From Neocallimastix lanati (nom. inval.) (lineage: Eukaryota; Neocallimastigomycota; Neocallimastigomycetes; Neocallimastigales; Neocallimastigaceae): 64,000 nt of DNA. The stretch lies in the NCBI GenBank assembly GCA_016946835.1, contig JACVTC010000167.1:207501-271500 (forward strand), read 5' to 3'. The position numbers and the translations under genes are program-made. Below are positions 46,325 to 58,229 of this stretch, piece after piece (the stretch's first letter is position 1; every line of letters begins with the position of its first letter). A model generated the notes under the pieces. It saw only the letters and a list, made by a program, of their open reading frames with translations. It was not told the DNA's origin and ran no database searches.

Positions 46325-47727
46325 TGTAAGAATCTATAATTATTTGCTAACAAATAATTATATTTTCTTAGTTAAGTTATTATAACTATAACTTTATTTA
46401 ATTACATATAATATTTATTAAATTTATTTAATTTAATTTTAAATATTCATTAATTTAACAAAATTTATTTAATTAATTTTAAATAATATATTTACAATAT
46501 GTTAAATTCTCTACTGTAACTAATGTATTTTGTATTGTATTTTATTCTTTATTTTATAATGTATTCTGTATTTTATTAACTATTAAATTTTATATTTTTA
46601 ATATAAGGATAAATTATATGATCGAAATATCTTTTATTATTTTATTCTTTTATTTTCGATCATTAGATTGGAAAATCGGTTAATTAAGATTTTTTCCAAT
46701 TACTTTTTAGAAGTAATCGGTTTTACTTAATTAATGCGATGATCGATATGGATAGAATATCGATCGAAAACTTATCTAGGTTTTTCTATCTAATCTTTTC
46801 CTAGATAAGAGATTTGTTAAGATTAGAAAACCCTTTCTTATTTAACCTTATTTTCATAAAAAAATATAAATAAGGCTCTTGAGTTCTCTTTGAGAAATCA
46901 AGAGTTATTATTATAAAAAACATAGTTATAATGGTAACAATTTTATATTTTTAACTTTAATAAATTAATAAAAATATTTTATTCAAAAACATATTTTTAA
47001 AATCAATTTATACAAACAATTCTTCTCTTACTTTTTGTGTTATTATAATTAATTTTATAATAAACTCTACTCTAAAGGTAAAAAAATTTATTTTATTTTA
47101 TTTTCTCAACTTAATGAATTAGTCGTTAAGTTGTAGTTAATAATTCTATTTTGAGTTAGTTCTTAATAGAATTATTACACCAAAATGATACGATATTATT
47201 AAAAGTATCAGTGTTCGGTTGAGCAAGTTGTTTAATTATAAAATAATATATTCTAACAGAAGAATATAATAATAAACACACACTAATAAAATATATAGTA
47301 AACAATAATAATTCTTTTGTCGTATTTTAATTTTATTATTTTATTTTATATTTAAATATTAATCAATATATTTTATTATTTTAGTTATATTAATACATAT
47401 TAAATTCTACTAAATTTTATATTAGTTAATTCCTCTGAATAACTAATTATTTTCTTTATAACTATAATTATAATAATATTAAGTTTTCTCTCCTTAATAT
47501 TAACTTTTTAGTTAGCTCTCTAACTTCCTTCTTAATTTATTATTTATTTTCTTCATTTTATATTTCATTATTTCTCTTAACTCTATTCTATTGGTTAGTT
47601 TATCTTATTTAATTTTATTAATACTTTATAATTGTACAAACTCTTTTATTTACATGTATTAAATTATCTATCTATTATTTAAATTATTTTTATAGTTATT
47701 TCTATATTATTTGTAAGTGTCGTATCA
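46325..47727 (-). repeat. LTR of a further gypsy-type element (3' LTR with polypurine tract)
   Basis: At its right end the minus strand reads CAAAGCAGGGGCGTCT and then TGATACG. This parallels the CGGGGCATCT-TGGTAAAG junction of the two-LTR element. The left end is taken as TGTAAGAATC, next to the neighbouring LTR. It contains a TATA-like TATAAATAAGG near 46864 followed by an imperfect hairpin (CTCTTGA...TCAAGAG), as an R region might. There is no second copy, so the ends are uncertain. Confidence 0.5.
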
Positions 47728-47879
47728 AGACGCCCCTGCTTTGAGTAGACTTCGTCCCTTGAAGTCCTTATTTTATATATAATTTCTCTAAAAAAAAATA
47801 TTATTCTAAAAAAAAAAATTAAAATATTATATTTATTCTAGTTTAATTTAATTGGCTAATATCTAAAAATCATAGTTAT

Positions 47880-47897
47880 TATGTATGAATATTATTA

Positions 47898-47935
<38 letters not shown>

Positions 47936-48201
47936 GTATGTATATTGATGAAAATTAAATGTAAATTGATCAATTGAAATTACTTTATTAACTTCATTTT
48001 ATTAAAAATAATATAATATACATCTTAATATATCATAACAATAACATTACATGAATCATAAATGTATTACATAAATATTTATAATGTAGCAAGCCACATT
48101 TTACATACATAAATTTACTTTATAAATTTTACTATATATAAATTTGTATAACTATATAATTAATAATGAAATAGGAATAATATTAAACTTTATTTTCAAC
48201 A
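47880..48201 (-). repeat. 3' LTR of copia element
   Basis: On the minus strand AACTTTAGGAGGGA (polypurine tract) is followed by TGTTGAAAATAAAGTTTAAT at 48201. The solo LTR ending at 55935 starts almost identically (TGTTAGAAATAAAGTTTAAT). The left end is unclear and runs into a T tract near 47900-47932. Confidence 0.65.
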
Positions 48202-50918
48202 TCCCTCCTAAAGTTTGATATTATTTTAAAATTTTGTAAGCAAATTATTTCTAAAATTATTCATTAACTTTCCATTTAAAAATTTTGTAAAACCGTCAGC
48301 TAGATTATTTATCGTTTTTATATATCTGATTTTGATAATGTTATTTTCAATTAATTCTCATATTTTATGATATCGAATATTAATGTGTTTTGATTTTGGA
48401 TTTATTGTATTATTTTCGCAATTGAATATTGCTGCTTGATTGTCTGAATTTATTATCATTTCTTTATTTTTTATTCCTAGTTCTTCAAATACATTTTTTA
48501 GCCATAAACATTCTTTTGCACACTCTACGATTGCATAATATTCACTTTCTGCTGTTGACAAAGCTATGAATTGTTGTAATTTCGAATACCAGGTAATAGG
48601 ACCTGAATCGAAATTAATAATATACCCAGTAGTAGACCTTCTGCTGTCATTATCTCCTGCGTAATCAGCATCTACATAAATATTTAAATTTTTATTTCTT
48701 GTATATTTTATACCATAATTTAGATTTCCTTTTAAGTATCTTATAATCTTCTTCACATTTTCCCAATCGTATTGCGAAGGTTTACTTGCATTCCTTGATG
48801 TCTTTACTACTGCGAATAATATATCTGGTCTTGTGCACGTTGCCAGATATAAGAGGCTTCCTATTACTTGTTGATATTTTTTGGCGTTAAATAGTTTTTC
48901 TTTTAGTTTTATGTCTTGAGTAGGTGTCATATTTGATGTTGGTTTTAATTCACTAAAATTAAATTTATTTAAAATATCATTTATATACTTTTCTTGATGG
49001 ATTAAATAACCATCTTTTAATTTTTTAAATTGGATTCCAATAATATATTTTATTTCGCCTAAATCTGATAATTCAAAATATTTTGTTAGTAAAGTTTTAG
49101 TTTTGTTTATTTCATTATCTGTACCTGTTAATAGTATGTCATCAACGTACACACCAATTATACAGATAATGTTATTATTTATGTCCCTTTTAATATATAT
49201 GCATGGATCACTAACTAATCTTTTAAAATTCATTTTTAATAATTTATCATTTAACTCGTCATTCCAAGCACGACCGGATTGTTTGAGTCCGTAAAGTGCT
49301 TTATTTAATTTCCAAATGTATTTACTGTGGTCTTTATGACCTTCTGGTGGGTACATATAAATTTCTTCTTTTAACTTTGCGTTTAAATATGCTGTCTTTA
49401 TATCTAATTGGTGTATTTTAAAATTATTTTGAACACCAATTGCTGTAAGTAATCTAAGTGATTTTTGTCTTAATGTAGGAGAGAAGGTTTTATTGAAATC
49501 GATTCCTTCCTTTTGTGTATAACCACGAGCGACAACTCTTGCTTTTCTCTTTTCAATAGTGCCGTCGGGTTTTAATTTATATTTAAAAATAATTCTGGGG
49601 GTAATTATGTTTATCCCCTCTTTAACTTTCTTTACTTTATCATATACTTTTAATTTTTCTAAACTATTAAATTCACTGTTAAGAGCATCCAACCATAGCT
49701 CTTTGTCTCTTTTATTAAATATGTCTCTATAGTTTTTTGGTTCACTTAATATTGATAAACTATTAAACGAGAATTTTTTATCGTAATTTAATTTATACTC
49801 ATTTGAATTATCTTTTTTATTTACTTTTAATTTAACCTTTTTAATTTCTTTCTTTTTCTTTTTACTTTTTAACATTTTATTCTTTTGTTTTCTTTTCTTA
49901 CCTTGTTCTTCTAGTTTTTCTTCCACTTCTATATCTGATATATCATTTTCTTTGTTTATATTTTTCTTTAAGTCTTCATTATTTTTATATTCTTTATTTT
50001 TCTTCTTTATTTTTAAATTACTTTTATTATGTATTGAATTGTTATTTGAATTTACATTTAAATTTAAATTTATATTCTTTAAGTTTGTGTATAATTTATT
50101 GCTTTGGTTATTTTTTGTATTTTTATCTTTATCTTTATTATTATTTTCAATATTATCATTGTTTATTTGATTTGATAAATTATTCATTAGCTGTTTATTC
50201 ATAATTTTTTCATTTAAATTTAAATTGTCATTTAAAATTTCAATATCATTATTTATTTGAACATTTCTATTTTTATTTGTTAATTTCCTTTTATTAATAT
50301 ATTCTTTTTCTTTATTGTCCTGAATATTTAAACTCTGATCTATTACCTTTGTTCCATTGTTTACACTGTTTACATTTTTATTTAATTGTTTGTTTACATT
50401 TTTAGAATTTGAATTTGAAATTGAAAAATTAAATTTATTATTTGCATTTAATTCGTTTGTTATTGTTAACTCCTGTTTTTCTTGTTTGTTATTTTTATTT
50501 TCATTGTTCTCTTCAGGTTTATTCTCGATATTTAAGGTTTCTTTTTGTTTATTTGGTACTTCTTCATTGTTAATTAGATTATTTACATTTAAATTGTTTA
50601 AATTTATATTTTCTTGTTTATTTACATTCATCTTACTTTGTTTACTTACAGTTTCATTCATAATTACCTTATTTCCTGTTTTCTTATTTATGTTTTCTTC
50701 TTCCTCTTTATTTTTTATTTAAAATGTCCTCCCTTTTATTTTTATTTTCAGCAATTAGATTTATTTGATTTTGATTTGTTTTGTCATTGTTTAATAAATT
50801 ATTAATATTTAAAATTTTTAAATTATTATTTAAATTATTATTTAAATTCAGATAATTATTATATTCATTTTGAAAATAATTATTATTTTCTTTTTGAATA
50901 TAGTTATGATGATCAATA

Positions 50919-50964
<46 letters not shown>

Positions 50965-50990
50965 GTATGTATATATTTAATATTTAATAT
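48202..50990 (-). mobile_element. Ty1/copia element, 5' truncated, with intact RT motif
   Basis: A 767-aa frame (48358-50661) starts in an Asn/Lys-rich linker of about 300 aa. It then covers copia RT (WLDALNSEFNSLEKL, KARVVARGYTQKEGIDF, QLDIKTAYLNAKL, KALYGLKQSGRAW, catalytic VYVDDILLTG) and RNase H (YVDADYAGDNDSRRSTTGY, LSTAESEYYAI). The frame meets a TGA at 48358-48360 where family members have Arg. After it the same frame reads ELIENNIIKIRYIKTINN, LADGFTKFLNGKLMNN and a final stop, then the polypurine tract. Gag, protease and integrase are absent: upstream of 50661 a frameshift in an A run and then a T tract (50927-50962) end the similarity. No 5' LTR copy is seen to the right. Confidence 0.88.
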
Positions 50991-51780
50991 TTTTTTTTTG
51001 TGTGTAAATTTTGAAATCTAAATTTTGAAATGTAAATTTTTTTTTTTTTTTTTTTATAAATTTGAAATCTAAATTTTGAAATGTAAATATTATTTTTTTT
51101 TGTACTAACTTATCATTATATATTTATATATCTATATTATTATTTATTGTATATACCTCTGTCTATATTATATATTGTATATATATATTTATATATTTAT
51201 ATTATATTATTGTATTTTATTGTAGTATGCTTGTCATTATATATATTTTATTATGATCAATTCCTTAGTATTTATCGTATCATATTATATGTACAATTTT
51301 ATTATGAATTTAATTATATTTAATTATTGTGAGTGAAAATTATTATTTATTATATTTATATTCCTTAACATTGTGTGTTGTACCTGTAATAATACTACCT
51401 TATATATTATTGATTATATATAAATATTATTCATTATACGTCGTTGTTTGTATTATTATATATTGCTCTTAATATTTTATTATATATATTATTTTTTTTG
51501 TATGATAATATTATCTTATACTTATGTTATTCTTATTATATATTGTATATATGTTATTTCTTATGTGTATTACTATTTAATCATATATGATTTTACTATT
51601 CTTATTATATTTATATATATTTTATTACATATATATTATTATTTATGTTATATTTATGCTATATTATTATACTATTCCTATTATATTGTATATATGAAAT
51701 TATATATATATCTTTTATATCTGTGTTATTACTGTGTTGTATATATTTATATATCTGTTTTTATTTTAAACTATTTTGTC
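50991..51780. other. AT-rich DNA with a duplicated 25-bp unit; no gene
   Basis: GAAATCTAAATTTTGAAATG occurs twice (near 51013 and 51065) around a T tract. The rest is TATA/TTAT-rich. The Tyr/Ile-rich reading frame here has no domain and looks like composition only. Confidence 0.5.
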
Positions 51781-51938
51781 ATTATGATATATTAAATGGA
51801 AGCTCCCAGAAGATTGTAGACAATCGTAGAAAAAGATACATTGAAAGGTTATTACAATACAAAGTTACAGGAAGATATATTAAGGGAAAAACCAACGACA
51901 TAGCTGATTGGTTAAGCCACTTACATTTTGAGACTTAA
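51781..51938 (+). pseudogene. Short gypsy RNase H C-terminal fragment, plus strand
   Basis: The frame reads NRRKRYIERLLQYKVTGRYI, then KGKTNDIADWLSHLHFET and stop. This matches the RNase H end of gypsy pol (R..RW...L..Y...Y..GK.N..AD.LSR). It is on the opposite strand to all neighbouring elements. Probably a small rearranged remnant. Confidence 0.55.
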
Positions 51939-52279
51939 ACTAATAATACATATTAAATTTAAATATTAATTAATTATATTATTATTATCCAATAGTATAG
52001 GTTATAAGTCAGTGAATAGAACTGATACCTTTAAATAAATATTTTAATATAAAAACATGTAATTTTCTTATAATTTTAAAACTTTGTTATTTTCTTGAAA
52101 AACTTGTAAGATATAAATAATATAATATAGATAACGGTTTCTTATCTATAAAAATAAAATACTTAATAAGTTTTTCTTCTTTAAAAATTATTATAAAAAT
52201 TATATATTAATAAAAATATTAAAAACTTAAATAAATAAAATATAATACAAAACATAAACATTAATTAATAATTCGTATT

Positions 52280-52569
52280 TGTTGAAACTTATTTCGCATC
52301 GTGTTTTCTTTAAACAAGTTTTTTACACGTATATATTTATTGTGGCAATAGGTGATACTAAAAGAAGAAGTATCGCTAATTAACATTACCTCCCTCCGCA
52401 TACTAAGGTCAAGATTTGTCATCTACTTTAGTAATCACTGTTTCCGGTCAGCATAGATAGAAAAAAGCCTAGTACGCTTCCTCCAAGGACTCACAACCAA
52501 AAGAAACAAAAAGCACGGTTTCTCGGCTTTAACCCCACTTGCGTAAACCGAACAGAGCAAGTTTAGTTT
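52280..52569 (-). other. Less AT-rich stretch downstream of a gypsy gag
   Basis: Has near-normal base composition but no open frame. Probably decayed gag-pol or element DNA; I cannot assign it. Confidence 0.35.
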
Positions 52570-53334
52570 TCAGACGAAATTTTTTTCAAGAAAATAACTT
52601 GGAGACATTTTAACCAGTTTTGAATTTAAATTTCTTCTATTACCGGTATTATTCATTCTATTGAATCCATTATACGTAGGATAACTCACTTCTTCATTAA
52701 TGAATCCACGATAGAATGGATGACCCATCATATAATTATTATTCTGCGTAAACATAGATATATTTTTGAGACCTCTTCTAGCTCGTGGTCCATTGTTTTC
52801 ATTTTTCTCCTTTATTTCATTTTCTGTCTTTTCAGCTAATTCTGCAATTCTGTATGCTTCCTGTAGATCAGTAACTCTTGCCAAAGCAACTTGTGAGCAT
52901 GGAAAGATCCTAGAACTAATAGCTTCTTGGTATTCCTTAACAGTAATCAATTATTGATATTCTCTGTTAAGGTTATGATAATATCTTCTGTATCTATAAT
53001 TAAATTTTTTTATTGTTTCTTCCTCTGCAATGTTCATATTTCTTAATATGCTCCATTTATCCCCTTCTGTAATTTCCAAATATTCCTCCACCGATTTCTT
53101 TATTTCACTAAACTTTGGATAGTGGATTTCATTATTTCTTCTGGTTACTAATGCTTTTATTATATCCTTTACGTCATCTTCCACGGATGCCAAAACCCAC
53201 GCAAAAGCCTTCTTGGACTCCGTTATATCATAGAGAGTGAGTAAATCTTTCAAATCTTCTATCCACTCAAATACATTTTTGCCGTAATTTTCCAGATAGA
53301 GGAGTTCTTTATTTATCTTTGATACGTCCAACAT
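52570..53334 (-). pseudogene. Gypsy gag of a third family, interrupted by one stop
   Basis: On the minus strand 53334-52951 starts MLDVSKINKELLYLENYGKN, with VFEWIEDLKDLLTLYDITES and FSEIKKSVEEYLEITEGDKW, like retrotransposon Gag. A TAA at 52951-52953 (after REYQ) interrupts it. The same frame continues at 52950-52570 (LITVKEYQEAISSRIFPCSQ, DLQEAYRIAELAEKTE). No zinc knuckle is seen. The PBS lies about 610 bases upstream of the start. Confidence 0.8.
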
Positions 53335-53946
53335 TTAATTTTATTAGTATTGATATATATTTTTCTTTATTTAAATTTATACTTTATGTATATTATGTAT
53401 ATATATATTATTTTTTTATAAGATTATATATATTGATGAAGAATATTACTCTTTGAACCCTTAATATAATTCAATAATTGTGGTATTGATAATGAAAATA
53501 TTATTATTCGTATATATTATTATTATATTCAAATAAATATTGCTTTTATAAATTATTCCTAAATTCTAATTATGTTATTATTTATTCACCAATAACTATA
53601 TTTATATAACTTATATTTAAAACTAATATTTATTATTTATTATCTACCATATAACCTAATAATAATATTATTTATTCTTATATAATTATATCTTTATATA
53701 ACTTATACTAAATAACTTAATAACTATAATTATCTATATTACTATATCTATTAATTATAATTTAATATTTTTTTTTTTTTTTTATTATTATTATCTAATT
53801 TTATTAGTATTTTTTTATTACTATTATTTTATTAATATTTATAATTTAAAACAAAAACTTTCAACAATTATATTGTTTACTTGTTCTCGTTTTATATAAT
53901 TTAAATAATTATTTAATTTATTTTCATAAAATTTTCTAATAGACAC

Positions 53947-53964
53947 GCCCGGATTTCTCCACCA
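53947..53964 (-). promoter_or_regulatory. Primer binding site of the gag-bearing element
   Basis: The minus strand reads TGGTGGAGAAATCCGGGC, complementary to a tRNA 3' end in ...UCUCCACCA. It is separated by 7 bases from a probable LTR end (CCGTCCCA) at 53972, as in the two-LTR element. Confidence 0.7.
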
Positions 53965-53971
53965 AAAAGAT

Positions 53972-55685
53972 TGGGACGGTCTATTTCTTTTTATATATTT
54001 TTTATAGAAAATTTTATATTCTATACTAAATAAATATTACTTTTAATAATAATATCTTTCTTATTTTCTTACCACAATTATTTTTTTTTTTTTTTTTTTT
54101 TTTTATTTCTTATTTATTATTTATTATTTATTATTTATTATTTATTATTTTTATTATTAATAGTAAAGAATATAATAATATATTTTTATATAATGTTGAA
54201 ATTACAACTGAATTAAATTTCAATTTCAATTAATTTCAATTAAAATTATTAAAAACAAAATAATTAATAAAAATTTATAATTCATTAATTATTCTTTAAA
54301 TTTTATTTATTTTATAATATTATAAGTTATTTGATCATCTTAGGACCAGCTTAGGCCTACTGATTCTAATGATATCATATTAAACTTAAATATTATTAAT
54401 AAATAAAATATTTATTAACATGAATCATTTGGTCATGTCATCCTTGATTCATAAATTAATGTTTATGTATTAATTTATGTTATATTGATTTAATTAATTA
54501 TTAATTATTAATTACTATATTAAATATTTAAATTTAATATTATATTATATATATTAGCTAATATATTAGATTAAAAAATATAATTTATTTATATTAAACA
54601 TATTCTTATACTAAATATTATTATTATCAACTTTATATTATTATTATCAATATTCTCAAACCTACAAAGTATAAAAAGAAAATTCAAATTTATCTTTTTG
54701 TTCTTTGTAAGGTTATAGTTAACCTATTATAATATAACTATATATTTTATTAATAAATAAAAATTTTTATCATATCAAACCAATTATTAGTTTTAATTAA
54801 GTGTTAAATTAACAAATTTAACTTTATAACTCTTTTATTTTAGTAATTTACTTATATCTATATAGTTATATTATATAGATATATCAACCTGATTCCTCGT
54901 TAAATTCAATCTGTTTACTTTTTAACATATAATTAATTATTAAAAATTTAATTAAAAATATCATTATTCTATTCTTTATCAAAATTTGTAAAAGGAAATC
55001 TTGGTATAGCGGTTAGAGCTATAGCCATGAATCGAACTCGAGTAGTTCGATTCACACTTTAACCTACTTTTTGAATATTTTATTTTCATTGTTCTAGTTA
55101 ATTCTTTCTGTATTTTCTTTAAGAATTTCATAGAAATTCTTAATAATTAAAATGATTTTTTTATTTTATTTTATCCTTTTTTCCATTAGTTTCTAAATTA
55201 ACCGAGAAAATCAGTTTTAAACGATTTTTCTAAGATTCTAAAATTTTTGAAAATCATACAAACTGTTTTTCTGTAAAAAGTATAAATATGAGTAAATTTT
55301 CACAAAAGAAATATTTTAATTCGTGCTTTTATTAATTAATCAATTAATAATAAGTAATTTGATATATTACAAAATTAGTTAATTAATTAATAAATAATTA
55401 CTTTAATAAATTTTATTTTAATAAATTAATAAAACAAAATTTTTTAAAAAACATTTTAACTTATTATTAATTTTCCAGTGTTGCCTATTGCTATAAATGA
55501 CCAGCTTGTTACAATAATAAATAAATTTGATTTTTTCATAGATGGAAATTTGTTCCATCTAAAAGATCCTTTATTCTATTTTCCGGCTTATTCATATTAG
55601 TTAATTTTTTTATTTTATTAAAAATAAGACACCTGAGACTCTTAACACTTTTTTTAAATTAATTAAATTTATTAATATATTTTAT
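53972..55685 (-). repeat. Probable 5' LTR and flank of the gag-bearing gypsy element
   Basis: Begins TGGGACGG next to the PBS. Only this one end can be fixed; the right end is unknown. It contains a TATA-like TATAAAAAG near 54670, a tRNA-like segment (54993-55060) and a perfect 8-bp hairpin AGATGGAA/TTCCATCT near 55540-55562. No coding frame. Confidence 0.4.
54993..55060 (+). repeat. tRNA-like sequence (A and B box), copy 1
   Basis: TCTTGGTATAGCGGTTAGAG resembles a Pol III A box and D arm, and AGTTCGATTCAC a B box. A normal T stem and acceptor stem cannot be formed, so it is not a canonical tRNA. Instead TGAATCGAACT and AGTTCGATTCA form an 11-bp hairpin. Confidence 0.5.
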
Positions 55686-55689
55686 TTTT

Positions 55690-55935
55690 TATATAAATAG
55701 GATCATCTATTAATTTACTACATAATAAAATATTAAATATAACTATCTATAATAATTATACATAAAATAATAAAAACATGTGATTTTATAAAATTATTAT
55801 ACGCCACATTATACATTTTATTATAATTTTTTGAATATTAATAATTTATATAATATTTATAAATTATTATTATAATAAATTTATTTATTTATTCATTTAT
55901 TTATTTATATTTAATATTAAACTTTATTTCTAACA
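55690..55935 (-). repeat. Solo copia-type LTR
   Basis: The minus-strand start TGTTAGAAATAAAG at 55935 matches the copia LTR start at 48201. The section 55740-55830 matches the partial LTR at 36640-36740. No coding sequence adjoins it. Confidence 0.65.
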
Positions 55936-56139
55936 AAATTTATAGAAATTATTAAAAACATATTTAATAATTAATAGTGATATTTTATAAATAATATTCA
56001 ATAAAATATTTAATTTATTATAAAAATTTAAATTGAAATAAAAATTATAATAAATAATTTAATTAAAACTTGATAACGAATTAATATTTCTAAATTATTT
56101 TTTTTCTAAATTTGATTTAATACTATTATTAAATTTTTC

Positions 56140-56460
56140 GTGGTTTAGTTTATGAGAAAGGTTACGGGTTAAGTTGTTTAAAGATTCTCAAATTTTGGGT
56201 TAAATCGGTCAGGTCAAGATGTTTGTATTAAGTATAACAATTAATTAAAATTAAATAATTAAAGACACACACAAAATTTATAGTTAAGAATTCAATTTTA
56301 ATAATAATATAGTATAAGATAAAAATAAAATGAATTAAACTATTAAAACTAATTAAAAGTCTCTTTTGGAAATCTTTACAATTATAAAGAATTCCTTAGA
56401 ATCTTTTAGAAAATTATTGAATAAATTATGTAATAATAAAATATATAAATCTTATAAACT
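56140..56460. repeat. Duplicated LTR-like sequence, copy 1
   Basis: Shares GTTTATGAGAAAGGTTACG, TCAGGTCAAGATGTTTGTAT and GACACACACAAA with 56925-57557. It also shares the later segment around TTGGAAATCTTTA and AATTCCTTAGAA. The copies are diverged, so the duplication is old. Confidence 0.7.
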
Positions 56461-56924
56461 TATTTAAAATAACATAGACTGTTACTAATTACTAATTCTG
56501 TATTTTTATATTATTAATATTTGTTTATAAAAATTAGTAATATAAATTTCAAGTTTAGAGATTTTATCTATATAATATATTAATTAATAATTTAGGGTCT
56601 ATTTAAAATAATTATATTATTTTTTAAAATTAAAATTTCTTTAAAGTCCAATATCTCGTCTCCTAATTTTTGATAATAATATTTAATTAATACTTTTGAT
56701 AAACATAATAATATCTTATTTAAAAAATTTATAATTTTTAATATTTACAATAGTATTTTAATATATAATTATTTTAATAATATAAACAATAAATTAATTA
56801 AGATTGATTTAAAATTATTTACAAAGTTTAATTTAATTTATATCAAAATAAATTATTTTTATAATTAGGTTTAAGTTATCAAGAATATAGGAAAGTACAA
56901 ATAAGTAAAGAATTATTATGTCAA

Positions 56925-57557
56925 GCTTTATTTGGGTTTTGTTTATGAGAAAGGTTACGATTGCATAAAGATTCTTGAGTTTTGGGTTAAATTGGTCAGG
57001 TCAAGATGTTTGTATTAATTATAACAATTAATTAAATTTAAATAATTATTGACACACACAAAGCTTTATAATTAAGAATTCAATCTTTAAGATTTATGTT
57101 TTATTAAAACTTTATTTAATATATATTTTAATAATAAAATTTACTAATATTTATATTAAGAATTATTATTGTTATAATTAATATATTAACGTTATGTTAA
57201 TAGGTTAAAAGGTTAATAATCTTATAAAGTTTTCAAAGGATGGAATTTCAATTCCTTTTTATACTAAACTAAAATAATAATTAACAATATAATTAAATAA
57301 TACATTATAATCTTAATATATTCATACAAGTATATAAACTATATAAAATATAATAATAAAATAATATTGATAAGAATCCTTTAATAAAATAACTATGTAA
57401 TTATTCAAAAAACAATTTAATACTAAAACTAATTAATAATAAAATAATATAAAAAATAAAATAAAATATTAATTAAAAATTCTCTTTGGAAATCTTTAGA
57501 ATGATAAGGAATTCCTTAGAACTTTATAGAAAATAATTGAATAAAATTATAATATAA
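56925..57557. repeat. Duplicated LTR-like sequence, copy 2, cut by the chromovirus LTR
   Basis: Same order of shared blocks as 56140-56460, but with an extra segment of about 300 bases between the GACACACACAAA block and the TTGGAAATCTTTA block. It ends where the chromovirus 3' LTR begins. Family unknown. Confidence 0.65.
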
Positions 57558-58217
57558 TTATAACAAAATATTATAATAAATATAATAACACTCAAAAAAA
57601 AACAAAAATTATTTTATTTTTTATTTATTTTTTTTTTTTTTTTTTTTTTTTCTTTTATTATAATTATTTTATTAATTATATTTATTATAATACTATAAGC
57701 CGCAAGGGTTGATATAGTATTAATATTAAAAAAAGTTTTATTAAAAAATTAAGTTTTATTAGCTAAACAAAATTAAAATAAAAAACACAAAGAAAAGAAT
57801 ATTTGTTAATAAGAATTTTACTCATATTTATATTTTTTTCAAAAGTTAAAGTTATTAAAAAATAAAAATAAAAGTTTCTAAAAAGTTCTTAAAAATCGAA
57901 AAATTTAGAAAAAATAGAAAACAATAGAATTAAGAATTTAATAGAATAAATTTTAATTAATTAAACACAAGAATTATCAAGAAATTCTAGTAATTTCTTG
58001 AACTATAAAGAATCTTCTAGATATTTTTTAGAATAAAACTATAAAATAATAATAAATGTGAATCGAACCCTAAGTAGTTTGATTCATGGTATTAGTTACT
58101 AACAACTATACCAGAAATAATATTTTTTAAATTTAATTATTTGTTTTAAAACTTTATTGAAAAATAATACTAAATATTAAAATAATAAAATAATTGTAAT
58201 TATTGATTCTGTTATAA
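57558..58217 (-). repeat. 3' LTR of intact chromovirus
   Basis: Its first 230 bases are identical to 63769-64000 apart from T-tract length. The inner end is set by the polypurine tract AAGGGAGAGAG followed by TTATAACAG on the minus strand. Both ends read TTATAAC/GTTATAA rather than TG/CA. About 660 bp long. Confidence 0.88.
58057..58118 (-). repeat. tRNA-like sequence, copy 2, inside the chromovirus LTR
   Basis: The minus strand reads TTCTGGTATAGTTGTTAGTA (A-box-like) and GGGTTCGATTCACA (B-box-like), sharing CCATGAATC.AAC and TTCGATTCACA with the copy at 54993-55060. No full cloverleaf forms. Confidence 0.55.
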
Positions 58218-58229
58218 CTCTCTCCCTTA
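58217..58229 (-). promoter_or_regulatory. Polypurine tract of chromovirus
   Basis: Minus-strand CTAAGGGAGAGAG overlaps the Gag-Pol stop codon and directly precedes the 3' LTR start. Confidence 0.7.

Noticed and set aside
49103-50805. Plus-strand Phe/Leu-rich ORFs opposite the copia frame
   Set aside because: Shadows of the Asn/Lys-rich minus-strand coding region.
52570-53334. Cellular gene product
   Set aside because: Gag-like layout, a PBS and a probable LTR upstream make it a retrotransposon gag.
54993-55060. Functional tRNA gene
   Set aside because: A- and B-box-like blocks exist, but the T stem and acceptor stem do not pair.
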